DNA of 64,000 nucleotides from Stagonosporopsis chrysanthemi (Eukaryota; Ascomycota; Dothideomycetes; Pleosporales; Didymellaceae): contig JAFISE010000013.1 in NCBI GenBank assembly GCA_022560025.1, positions 186,001-250,000 of the forward strand. The letters are read 5' to 3'. Numbering within the stretch: the first letter of the stretch is position 1; each line of letters starts with the position of its first letter. A model generated the notes under the pieces. The model was not told the DNA's origin, ran no database searches, and saw nothing but the letters and a program-made list of their open reading frames with translations. Shown piece by piece: positions 45,531 to 55,797 of the stretch. Made by a program: the position numbers and the translations under genes.

Positions 45531-47700
45531 TTAGTAGGTGTTGTTGAAGTTCAGTTGCTGCGAGAATGCTTGATCGGATGCACCGGGGGTACCGTTGGAG
45601 GGACTGGCAGGGCCGCGAGGGGAAAGAGGACCGAGGCCATTGAGGCTACCGGGACCGCCGTTCTGCGAAAGGCCCTGGGGAAGACCCGGAGGTCCTCCAT
45701 AGCCGGCTGACTGTTGCTGCTGCGGGAGCTGCTGGTAGGGGCTAGAAGATGGCGTTAGCGATGTTGAACAAGAAAGTAGATGCAAAACAGAGACAAGCAT
45801 TGGCTCCTGGCTTGCGCGCAACGAGAAGCCACGCTCACAACAGTGGGAGAGACCAATCAAGCAAAGCACCATGACAAATGAAGAACGCATCAAAAGAACA
45901 TGTGATTGGAATGATAGCCAATCTGAATCGTAGTAGCGCACATTCATAAGGAAATGGCATCAGACAGAAAGCAGCGCCAGACCTATGCATGACTAGCCGC
46001 ATCCCAGATGCCCCTCGAGAGGTAGCCAGCTCCAAAAGAAAACCCGTGGGCAGAAAGATGACTTGGTATACAAAGACTCCCTTCTAAGGCCCTCGTGCAA
46101 GATTGGTGTCGTCAATTGAACTTAGAACTTTTGGAAAACAGCCCAGGTATAGAAAGGAACCAAATCGCTCGAAGATCGTGTGACGAGTCATGAAAGAGGT
46201 CATTGCGGTAAGCCAACGGAGTGAACCATGGAAGGAGCGCCGAACAAGAGAGAGAGAGACAGAAAGAATGCGCTTACTGTACAAATCGTTAGTGGAAGTG
46301 TGTACAGTGTGATCATGAGTCCCTTACCTTCATAGGAGCGAAACCACCTCCATATCCCGGGTGCTGGGGAGGCATGCCCATTCCGGGTCCAAAGACCGGT
46401 GGAGGAGGAGCCGGGCGGTAGGGAGTTCCAGCAGGTCCAGAGTTGTTCTGGGAACGTCCCCAGCTGAGACGGACACGCGAGTTACCGATGGGGTAGCCTT
46501 GCATCTGGTTGATAGCCATTTCGGCGGCGTGACGCTGCACAAACTGGACGAAACCGCATCCCTTGCCTGGGGGGATTTTGACGTAGGTAATCTCGCCGAA
46601 ACCCTGGAAGAAAGAGCGGAGCTCGTCCTCGGTTACGTATCCACTGAGGCCACCGACGAAGACGGTGGTGTTGTTAGGGTCGGTGAACTGATTCATGGGC
46701 TGAGGAGCGCCATAGTAACCCATAGGAGGAGCGCCCATGGAGTACATTCCCATGCCAGGACCGCCGCCCTGCTGCATGTTCATACCGCCGGGACCACCGG
46801 GACCACCGCTCTTGTTCTTGGGGGTTGCAGTGCTAATGCGCATGGGCCTGTTTCCGCAGTATACACCCTGCATCTCGGTGAGGGCCTTCTGCTGGTCCTC
46901 CTCGTTGGCGAAACGAACGAAACCGTAGCCGCGCGACATGCCGCTGATGGGGTCGGACATGATCTTGGCGGACTTGGTGGAGGTGTACTTGTTCTGGAAA
47001 AGCTGAACAAGGACGAATTCGGTGACCTCCGGGCCAAGGTCTCCAACGAAGATGGAGTACTCGGGGCCGCGCTCGTCGCGGCTGTAGACGTTAGCGTTCT
47101 TGAATCATACGAAAACTGTTGTTAGAGATTGCTCACCTGCGATCAGCAAGGCCGCCACCGGAGGCCCAGTTGAGCTTGAAGGGACGGTTAGAGTTGGGGA
47201 TAAGCTGGCCGTTGAGGCTAAGAGCCTTGGACGCAGCGTCAGGGCTGGCGAAATCAACGAAGCAGTATCCGGCGTTACTGCTGCAAAAATTAGCCTGTAT
47301 GACATCACACCCCTCAAACATGTAGGCTTACCCGGAAAACTTGTCGCGGATCATCTTCACGTTGACGGTCTCGCCCATGTTGTACCAGATGCTGCGCACG
47401 AAGTTCTCATCGATCCAAGGCTCGAGCTCACCCATCCTGCCACTCGTTAGCGCCCGCGCTCAATCAATTGACCTGTTGCCGGCCACTGCGGTATGCTACT
47501 CACCAGAGGGTGGTCTTGCCGGCGCCCTGGCCATTGCCGTCGGGGCCAGCGCTGCCGGGAGGGCCCATCTGGCCCTGGGGAGGGAAGCCGCCGGACTGGT
47601 CCATGGGCTGGCCAAGGTCGGTCTGAGAGACATTGGGGTTGGGGCCCTGCTCGCCGGGCTGCTGGCCCTGGTACTGCTCGTACTGCTGCTGGAAGCTCAT
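45531..47700 (-). CDS. Three-RRM RNA-binding protein, Csx1/Nam8/Ngr1-type
   Basis: Exons 47700-47504, 47436-47332, 47280-47137, 47081-46329 and 45741-45531 give 469 residues. The Gln/Gly-rich N-terminus leads to RRM1 (about 62-140; LWMGELEPWIDE made by splicing, then GYCFVDFAS), RRM2 (about 153-235; YSIFVGDLGPEV, SRGYGFVRFA) and RRM3 (about 285-360; TVFVGGLSGYV, GCGFVQFVQRHAAE). A Pro/Gly/Gln-rich C-terminus ends in LNFNNTY. This is the TIA-1-related group that includes fission-yeast Csx1 and budding-yeast Nam8 and Ngr1, which regulate mRNA stability or splicing. The fourth intron is interpreted as a twin intron (separate entry). That reading gives FAPMNPYQQLPQQQ at the junction; a simple intron to CAG at 45732 would give FAPMKQLPQQQ. 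Confidence 0.88.
45742..46328 (-). other. Candidate spliceosomal twin intron (stwintron), donor-interrupted
   Basis: An internal 51-nt intron runs from 46327 to 46277 (GTAAGG donor, CTAAC branch, TACAG acceptor). Removing it joins G46328 to TAAGC at 46276-46272 and so creates a new GTAAGC donor. The outer intron then runs to a TAG acceptor at 45744-45742 preceded by a GCTAAC branch. The phases close (2 then 1) only with this two-step order when that acceptor is used. If only the inner step occurs, a TAA follows the Lys codon at once. No ordinary single intron using the 45742 acceptor keeps the frame. Confidence 0.65.
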
Positions 47701-49531
47701 TGTCGCGGTGGGATCAGGTGGTAGTGATCGGGCGGTGGTTGATGCGTTAACTAAGAGTATTGCGCTTAAGTATGATGGGGGACCGTGATCGATTGTGTCG
47801 TCTGTGAAAGCACCGTTAGCGTGAGCGCCTGACGCAAAGTTCCGTCGCGGCCAAGGCGCAGTGAGGGGTGCGAAAAATGCTCTAGGCTGCACTTACCACG
47901 AGGGAGCGGCAGCAGTTTCTATCACTGGAAGCGGCGGGTTGCAATCAGGCGCAAGAGCACGCGGAAAGTAACAGACTCAAGACTGCGAAAGTAGGTGGCA
48001 GGAAAGGTGTCGACAGACGGAACTCCGACTCGCAATCCAAAACTGGCCTGACGAAGACGGGAGGGTGAAAGAGTGGCCGTGAGGTAGACGCTCTATTGAG
48101 ATCTACCGCAGCCGTCAGTAAGGTCTGTTTGACAGAGCGGTCACATGCACAGGCGTAGCACGAGGCGACAGGCCAGCAGCATCGACCGGGGTAGGCAGCA
48201 GAAACGCGTCGACAGCGACAGCACGACGGACAGGCGGCGGCCAGCAGGTCAAGCAAAGACAATGCCCGCACGCTGGATGCGTCCGTGCAGGCGACGACGG
48301 CCGACGAGCTGCTGACGTCGTCGCCAGATGCATGCATCGCAATGCTTCACCATGGCGAGCGCACAGTCTGCACCGAAAATGACGCAGCGCGGCCGCCAAG
48401 GCAGGCATGAAAATTATCAGAGGGGCGGGCTTACCTGAAGGCCAAAGAAACTCCCGCGAAGCAGAGAACACCGACGACGCAAAGGAACACAGAGGAGCGA
48501 AGCACAAGACGATTGCCTGAGCAGAGGTGTGAAGAGGGGTGGGGTAGAAGAGGAAGAGCGAACGCAAACGACGTGAAGAGCGGGCCTTTCAAGAGCTGCG
48601 CTGCCGGACCAATCCGCCCAACGCGTCCCCAGGTTGCTCGGCTGGCGAGGTCTTGGTCGCTACCGGCTGCCCGCTGCCACACATTGGGCGGAATCCAAGC
48701 TGGCTAGAGGGGCTGAAATTCAAGCTTCGCAAGGTTGGGTGATCGCCCACACGTCGATTCCCATCTCGGACTCCGCCCAATGATCACGTCCGCAACGCCT
48801 CGCCTGCGATGAGCGACAAGGCTGCGTGGCAGGCCTGCTCGAGATTCGCTCACTGCGCTGCGCTGCTGCACGATCCAGGGCCACACGTCCACGCATTATT
48901 AATAGAGGCCCACCCCCGACGCGCGCGGTGAATGACTTGCAGCTGCCGTGCCTCGCACCTGCGGCCGCGAGGGCGTCATGAACTGCGCTGCCGTCCCCAC
49001 CGGCGTTTCTTTGAGCCCAGCAGTGCGCCTGCGAGGGGTTCTGTGCTGCGCGCACTGTGCCCGCCTGCAGACTCTGCACCAACGTTTTCGTCAAATCACC
49101 GTGCCAGTGCGCGGTTCCATTCTTCGGGACTGGCACCAGCGAATCTCTGCTAGCCCAACGGCAGACCTGCAGCTGCATTACCTCATGCTGCTGGTAACAG
49201 CACCAGCACTAGCCGCCAGACGCTGCAACAGGCAAGCAAGGCGACCTCCATCCATATATTGCAATTACAATCGTGATTATTTCATGTCTGATCGAGCAGG
49301 CATGCACGGCAATGTCGACTTCGATGTTCACGGTGATGGTCATGTGCCACCACACTATTTCCAGAACCAGGGCAGAACCAGGGCAGAACCAGGCCAACAG
49401 GCAATTTTCAGTGGAGCAAACATATTATTTCGTAGTTTTCCCTTTATCAAACCTCTCCCTCGCCTAGCGCTAACCGGTCAACTGGGACCGCATCACACCC
49501 CTCAGACTGTACCCTCGTCAAGGCTGCTCCC
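47701..49531. other. Intergenic, 5' region of the RRM gene
   Basis: About 1.8 kb without a convincing gene. The first several hundred bases upstream of 47700 are likely a long 5' leader and promoter of the RNA-binding protein, as often in this class. A triple 11-bp repeat lies at 49362-49394, near the scytalone dehydratase 3' end. Confidence 0.45.
49362..49394. repeat. Three tandem 11-bp units
   Basis: The unit CAGAACCAGGG occurs three times in tandem, the third with one change at its end. It lies in non-coding sequence. Confidence 0.85.
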
Positions 49532-50140
49532 TCAGGCCTTTTGTGATGGGATACCATTGGCTGCCTGTGCCAGGTCCTTCTCCTCCTCTTCACCGAACGC
49601 ATCCCTTCCCTCTGCAAAGACCTTGTCAAAGTCGTACTCGAACCACCTGATGTCGGGGCTGAGACCCGCAAACTTCCACACACCGTCAACCTTCTTGTAC
49701 CAGTGTGTGTTTGCGCTGTGTGCGTGGCCCTTGACTGCAACTGTTGACCGGGTCTCGTCTGTGTACCTCTGGTGAGGAACGCGCAGCTGGTGGTAGCCGG
49801 TGATCTGGTCCTCCGCGGTCTTCTCCCACCGTGTGCCACCGATGAAGTGCTGTGTCTTGAGGAGAGGGTTGCCGAGCACATTCGGGTCCGAGGCCATTGT
49901 GACGAACTCGTCTGCGGGCATCTCCTCCCAGATCTTGTCCAAGAAGGAGCGGTAGTCAATCCTCAGGGTTGGGGCAATGCACTTGCGCAGGCGGTCCCAG
50001 TCCTACATGTTGTCAGCAATGCCCACGGGAATGCATGAGAGTCAACGCACCTTGCTGTCGTAGCTGTCGGCCCACTCGTAGACAGCGGACTGGCAACCCA
50101 TGACATCGTCAAAGGTAGGCTTCAACTCTTGCTTCGACAT
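49532..50140 (-). CDS. SCD1: Scytalone dehydratase (DHN-melanin pathway)
   Basis: Exons 50140-50051 and 50002-49532, with a 48-nt intron, give 186 residues, close to known scytalone dehydratases. The enzyme dehydrates scytalone and vermelone to trihydroxy- and dihydroxynaphthalene. The fold is NTF2-like. Active-site segments are VYEWADSYDSKDWDRL (across the intron) with Tyr and Asp, LRIDYRSF with Tyr, KTQHFIGGTRW with the first His, and GHAHSANTHWY with the second. FAGLSPDIRWFEYDF matches the C-terminal strand. No polyketide synthase or naphthol reductase is within the window, as is common for dispersed melanin genes. A TATATAT at 50236-50242 lies about 95 bp upstream in the right orientation. 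Confidence 0.95.
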
Positions 50141-51104
50141 GATGAACGTGTTGCGTGATTACGGTGTATTTTACTGTGTTGAACTCAAAAGTTTCGATTT
50201 TTTCTGCTGCCGTTCTACACACGCCTTCGAGCCTCTATATATCCATCTTGCTTGCGATTCAGATGTCGAAACATCTGCTACATAGGACTTCGGCTCCCCG
50301 CCTAGCGGCATCCGGCTTCGGTCCCTGAGAGGCTGCTCCGGAGGAAACACTGCGGTCGAAACGGAGCCGACACCAATTTTAGGGCATACCATCTGTGCTG
50401 CGTTTCGAGACACCCGAACTACGTGATGGTGAGGGTCGCCGCTACTGTTGGTTCGCTCGATGGTGCCGGAAGGGGGAGGCGCACGGTTACCGGCGCACGG
50501 AAGAGAAGAGGCTCCCGCAACACCTCCATGGACCATGGCGTGACCAACGCGACATGTATACATCTAGTGCTTCTTGTTTTACATCGCAGTCGTCATCACG
50601 GACGCAATTACGCGACATATGGTCTCGCCGTGACCCATCGCTCTTCCAGGTAACTTCGAGGCAACTTCTCAAAGAGCTGAAGAGCAATTCACAAGCACCT
50701 TGCATTGCGGTGCTTAACGTAGCGCAGGCAAGTCTGTCGAGGTTAAATACAACAGAACGTCGTCGGCATCATGGTAAGACTGTTTTTGCACGACTCACGA
50801 CTGTACTGGTTGTCTTTCGTCGCCGTGAAACCAGCAACCGCAATAGCGCACTACATTTGTGACTACCACTGATACTGCCTCCCACTCGATAATGCAGACG
50901 GGTATCAGTTTCGATGTCCTCACCGGAGTTCCGCCACGCGATGAGGTGCAGTGCCCGCCTCATCTGTTAACGAGCGAATCGCGACTGCATAGATTATACA
51001 GTACCCCTGCTATGTACGCCCACCTCTGCATCTCGTCTTCCTCACCATGTCAGCCTTCTCTCGTCCTTCTGCCTTCAGCGCAACACAAACCACGCGCATC
51101 CGCG
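50141..51104. promoter_or_regulatory. Divergent promoter, scytalone dehydratase / membrane protein
   Basis: The region holds the TATA-like element of the dehydratase at 50236-50242. Part of it may be coding if the membrane protein starts at the in-frame upstream ATG at 50892. No other gene is seen. Confidence 0.45.
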
Positions 51105-53034
51105 ATGCTCTCACTCTGCCTGCTGCTATGCTTCACTTGGGGCACCTCTTCGGCAACAGCAGTGGCAGAAGTGACGTGGCATTCTGCTCCAAACGAACGT
51201 GGAACGTGGGATCTCATCGTATCCTGTGTGCTCACACTCATGATCTGCGTCTATTCAGCATTGCATCTTAACGTACCGATTCAGCAATCGAGACTCCGAG
51301 ATCGAAACATCAGGCGACTGCGATGGGTTTTGCTAGGCATTTTCGCGCCAGAAGTTGTCGTGAGTACCGCGTTCGCGCAGTACTTGACCGCTCGCTGGTT
51401 GATGAACGAGATGCGAGGGGATGTTACGTATCGAAAGAAGCTGGTGAGCATTCAATTCACTGGGTCTACCTTCAAGAGAATGCAAATTATACCCGGCCAT
51501 GAACTTTGAAGTGGCAGTACATTGTGATTGATGATTGACGTGAACACAGGCAGGCGAGACAAACGAAAAGCAGTCGAAGGAATGGACCATGACGCAATGT
51601 TTTTTCGCCGTTATGGGCGGGATTGTCATCGAGCCTTGCAGCTATATCAGCAACAGCGAACACACAAGGTCCCAAGAACAAGTCGAAACTGCTACAGATA
51701 GTGGCCCGCTTAGCATCACCGCCGAGGGGGCACGACTACTCTCATTTCTAAACCGCCTGCCCGACATACCGGACAACCAAGTGCGCGATAAGAGCAAAGC
51801 GGATGGCCTTGCAAAGTTTCTGATTGTCACGCAAGCTGGATGGATGATTATACAGTGTATCGCGCGATTGCAGCAAGACCTTCCTGTCACACTTCTCGAG
51901 ATCAACACCATTGGACATGTAGTATGCGCTTTCGCCCTCTATATGCTCTGGTGGAACAAGCCACTGGATGTCAAAGACCCCTTCGTCATCGAACGCAATG
52001 CTGAACTCGATCCTTGCATTGCCCTAATGTGGATGTGCAGCCCAATTAGTGGCGACAAAGGAGATGAGATCAGCGAGGTCCGCTGCCTGGCATACAGAAC
52101 GCCGGAAGAGAGGAGCAAGACATCGCCGACTACACCAACAGCGCGACAAAAGGACAATGGTGCTACAGCAGTAGAGATCACTTTGTCTGGAAAGCATCGC
52201 ACACGGCTTTCGGTGGGCTCAGTGGGCGCGAGGGATCCTCGCAAATTCATCGGGCCGCTGCACGAGATGCAAGTTGGTGCCGAGCATCACCAGTCTTCAT
52301 TCACGCCGTTCGACCACGACGTCAGCTACGTGTACCAATGTGAGCGAGTGGCCACCGAACACGAGGTCTTCTTCAACCTCCAAGGACCCGAATATGGCTT
52401 ACAACACACCCGCAGTTACTGCCGCCGTGGGTTCAGCGACTGCACAAATCACGACCCCCTCTCCATTAACGCCATAGAGCGCTGGAAGTTGGCAAATAGC
52501 GTGATTGACGAACTATACATCGAAAGCAAAAAACGTCACCACTATCATAACTTCTTCTTCACCGACTCCTCGCTAGGTCTTTTCGTCGGCGAGCCCATCT
52601 ACGTCAGCGATCACATCTCCAACTTCCCTGGGTTTTCGTTCCTCGGGAGCGTCAACGTGAAGCGCGACATCTTGAAAACCGTCGTAGCCTTCGCCGGCGC
52701 CGCATATGGCGGTCTACATCTCGCGGCATGGAACGACTACTTTCCCACGGCGGTCGAAAGAATCATGTGGATCGCGTGCTCGTGTGCCACAGGGCTGACA
52801 GGTCTCGTGCTGGCACTGTTCTTCCTAGCCACGAACCAGTTGCCGCAGCTTGAAGCGGCGGAGAGTCATGTACGCAATAGCAAGAAGTTCAGGATGTTTT
52901 GGAAGTGGGTGCTCATTCCGCTGTTCATGACCGCGAGGGTATTTATCGTTGCGGAGGCTTTTATCTGTCTGAGGAGGCAGCCGGAGGCGATTTATTCTAC
53001 GCCGGAGTGGAGCAACTACTTTCCTCATCTGTGA
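51105..53034 (+). CDS. Multi-pass membrane protein of unknown function
   Basis: Exons 51105-51443 and 51550-53034, with a 106-nt intron, give 607 residues. A signal-like hydrophobic N-terminus (MLSLCLLLCFTWG) decided the start; an upstream in-frame ATG at 50892 would add 71 residues that look like leader sequence. Next come a helix with CVLTLMICVYSALHLNVP, FAPEVVVSTAFAQYL, CFFAVMGG, LLSFLNRLPDIP, and DKSKADGLAKFLIVTQAGWM. Later come INTIGHVVCAFALYMLWWNKPL and four C-terminal helices. I recall this set from a large, uncharacterised fungal membrane-protein family that is expanded in plant-associated ascomycetes. No transport or enzyme motif is evident. It diverges from scytalone dehydratase. 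Confidence 0.85.
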
Positions 53035-54229
53035 TTGTGGACGGCTAGGCTTAATTCGTCTCTACTACCTAATATCTTCTGTGTTGTGCTTTTAACCCCG
53101 TTGATGCCTCCAAGCCTTAGCTTCTTCACCCACATATCTTTCAAAAGTCATGCTGTATAAGTGAGATGTGATTAGTTGCCACTGCCACACCGCTTCACTG
53201 CACAGGACATGGGTTTGCTCACCGATTGCGGGAGCGGGACAAGGGTGGTGAAGCGAAGGATGCAAATGCCTGTCATGGTGGGGCGCGGAGAGCCAGAACA
53301 CGCGGGGGCGGGGCGGAGAGGAGAGGAAGAGATGTAGGATTAGAATATTATTGGTTCCGAGTTGGGTGCTTTTGTTTGAGGAAAGAAAGTTACTTCTTGT
53401 ATGCCATGGGTCAAAACTAAATGTGCCATGGACGTGCAAACGCAAGATAGTATTCAAACAACACCGCTTGTGATCTGTTGCCATGCGCGTGCAATCTCCT
53501 GATCTTCAAGATTACCGCGTATCTCTGTCTGTTGTCTGCGCTCCCTGACGTGGTGTTCATTTCCTCAAATCCGGTCGCAGCTTTCCACCAGGTCTGGAAT
53601 GGTCATGCCGCTGACAACGATCTACGGTAGGCATGCAAACCTTGACAGGAAATGCCATGGAAGTCCACACAAATCCAGATATCGTAGAGATGCTCTGTAC
53701 GAAGGTAGTGTGCCTGATAAGCCCGTCTGCGGTAGGATATCTTTCAGCCGGCCTGTGTGACTCCCGCAATAGATGGCAACAAAGACCCGGTGTGAGCATT
53801 CCAACTGCATATATCGGTGATACGGCTTGTGAAGCATATGTCAGTATCTGTCGCAGCCGCAATGTGTGACGAATGTCGTCTTTGCAACGGGAGGAATACA
53901 GTGTACTCGTTAACTTCGGACTTGTCGAGCACGAACAACGAGACCGTTGAAGTCGTAGCAATGACTAGTTACATGAGAATTTTTCCAATTGGCGATAGTG
54001 CGGACAAGTACCTTGGAGGTGCAGAAGCGGGCGCTTTGCAAATCTAGAGCTCCTCAGGATTGAGAGCTCTCTACTTGGGTGCATCATACAGGTCATCACC
54101 GCAGACTGAGAAGCGCAGTAATCGCTTGGTGATAGAGCTCCAAGAGTCACAGTAGAGGAACAGGAGAAAGGGTTGAGCAATGTACTGGATGGAGCCTTGC
54201 ACGCCAGAGATTGCCTCTTCAGGTCGGAC
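53035..54229. other. Convergent intergenic region
   Basis: About 1.2 kb between two convergent genes. Several 60-130-codon frames exist on the minus strand between 53557 and 53961, but they overlap in three frames and match nothing I know. I record no gene. Confidence 0.4.
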
Positions 54230-55201
54230 TCATTTGAGAGTTTGCATCGTCTGCGCACTTGTTCTTGGCACCTGTAAAGCAGGCTGCCCGGGCCCAAGCG
54301 ACTGCACTGTTGACCACTGCAGCTCGAAAGAAGCAGGTTGTGTCGCTGGCTCTTTGTGGTACTCCTGCGTTATTCCTGAATCTCCACACCTGGCATATGA
54401 CTCGCCAAACTGACGGCTCCTGCGCATGTCTTCCGCGACCTCTTCTCTGTGATCGGTTGTGGTATCCACAAGAGCTTCGATTCCTTTATTTCGGCTAAGT
54501 CGTATCATGACCCAGGCCACGCGCACGATGACAGCGAAGCCAACAATGCTTCCAAGGATTGCACCTACAATCCCGGCGTTCGAAGACGAGTTGGAGGAAG
54601 TCATCGGTTTGTGCAACGATGGTATAGCAGCTGAATATCAACGTCAGACTGATCTGAACCAAGTCATCGTCCGAAGTCCCTCACCAGGATCGGTAGTTAG
54701 AGTAGGCAGAGGTATCGCGCCGCTGATTGAAGTTCCCAGACCTAAACATGTCCGATGATTACTCACGTTGTACCCTGCTGCATCGCCATCACAGCAAAAG
54801 TACCCTTCGTTGTCGAAAAGTGTCCAAGACGAGTTTGCACAAACTCGTGCTGAGCCACAATTTGTCCGCGGAGCACAGCATCTGACTGCGTCCTTGCCCC
54901 TGCAGGTAAGAACGCCCGGACAGCATGCATGAAGAGGGGAGTCGAAGCCACAAGCAAGTTCGATGCCGGGTAGGCAGGCGCCATCCCGCAGGACAGCTGC
55001 GCCTTGTCGAATGGGGGGATGTGGTGACTGAAGCTTCGTCGAAGACCATAGCGTTACTGATGATGAAGTCGCAGCTGCTTCAACACGTCAGATAGCCCTG
55101 AGTCATAGGAGTGCTCAGGAGTGCCTACCTGCGCTCACAGCATGCGCAGACCGTGAGGTCATTGGTAGTAGTGTGACAACGGAGTCTGGTTGACGCTCCA
55201 T
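54230..55201 (-). CDS. Cys-rich single-pass cell-surface protein
   Basis: Exons 55201-55129, 55074-54685 and 54630-54230 give 287 residues. The central frame has no ATG of its own. Exon 2 encodes a Cys-rich domain (RDGACLPGIELACGFDS, HACCPGVLTCR, RCCAPRTNCG, VCANSSWTLF, EGYFCCDGDA) with about 15 Cys. Exon 3 adds a Ser/Asn-rich stalk (MTSSNSSSN), a transmembrane helix (GIVGAILGSIVGFAVIV, with the GxxxGxxxG pattern of fungal surface sensors) and a cytosolic tail of about 90 residues. Both introns are 54 nt, with CTGAC branch points and CAG acceptors, and phases close. The first exon is the weak part: it gives no convincing signal peptide, so the true start may lie further upstream. Function unknown; a surface receptor-like role is inference. 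Confidence 0.65.
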
Positions 55202-55797
55202 TTTCTGTGCTCATATGCTCTGGCTCCAGCCGTTCCGGGGGGGAATTTCGCGCCTTATGAGTAAAGTGTGACGACTGAACCGTATCACCGCCAAAGTGAT
55301 ACACCCGGCAGTGTAACTATTTGCGTGACACACCAATGAAGCGGTGCTCGACGTTTAGAGAGGACTCGAATGCTTGCAGATAGAAGGGGAAAGTAAGACA
55401 CTACACAGTTCAGCGGATATAGGAAAGCTAGCTACATGAACACTCAATCGAGGAAGGTACGAACAACAGACTGAATGACAAGGGGATGCACTATGAACGG
55501 CTGTATTACGTGCTCGATTACATTCGCAACGAGGAAGGTTTCCTCCAGCCATGTTCCCTTCCAGATGTACACTCATCGTGGGCTGCGTTCTCCGAAGTAC
55601 ACAGTGTCTCTTACCACTGTAGATAACTCACCTGGTGCTCGGGTCTGGTTACTCGGAGGAATGACTGTGCAATGAAGCCGCCCGCTGAGTGTTACCCTGA
55701 GGCGAGAAGCGAGATTGGCTGCAACTCGAGACGGGCTGTGCAGAGCCGAGCCGTTTGGATTTAATTCTTTGGCCTCGTTGGTAGCCGACCGGGGCCT
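55202..55797. other. Intergenic region
   Basis: These 596 bp separate the hybrid kinase stop from the Cys-rich protein gene and should contain that gene's promoter. No gene is seen. Confidence 0.4.

Noticed and set aside
45732..46327. Simple 596-nt final intron in the RRM gene using the CAG acceptor at 45732
   Set aside because: It keeps the frame but ignores the better CTAAC/TAG acceptor just upstream and leaves the internal donor/acceptor overlap unexplained. The twin-intron model was preferred, though RNA data must decide.
53557..53961. 134-codon minus-strand frame between convergent genes
   Set aside because: Three frames of similar length overlap here and none shows a domain; more likely UTR sequence.
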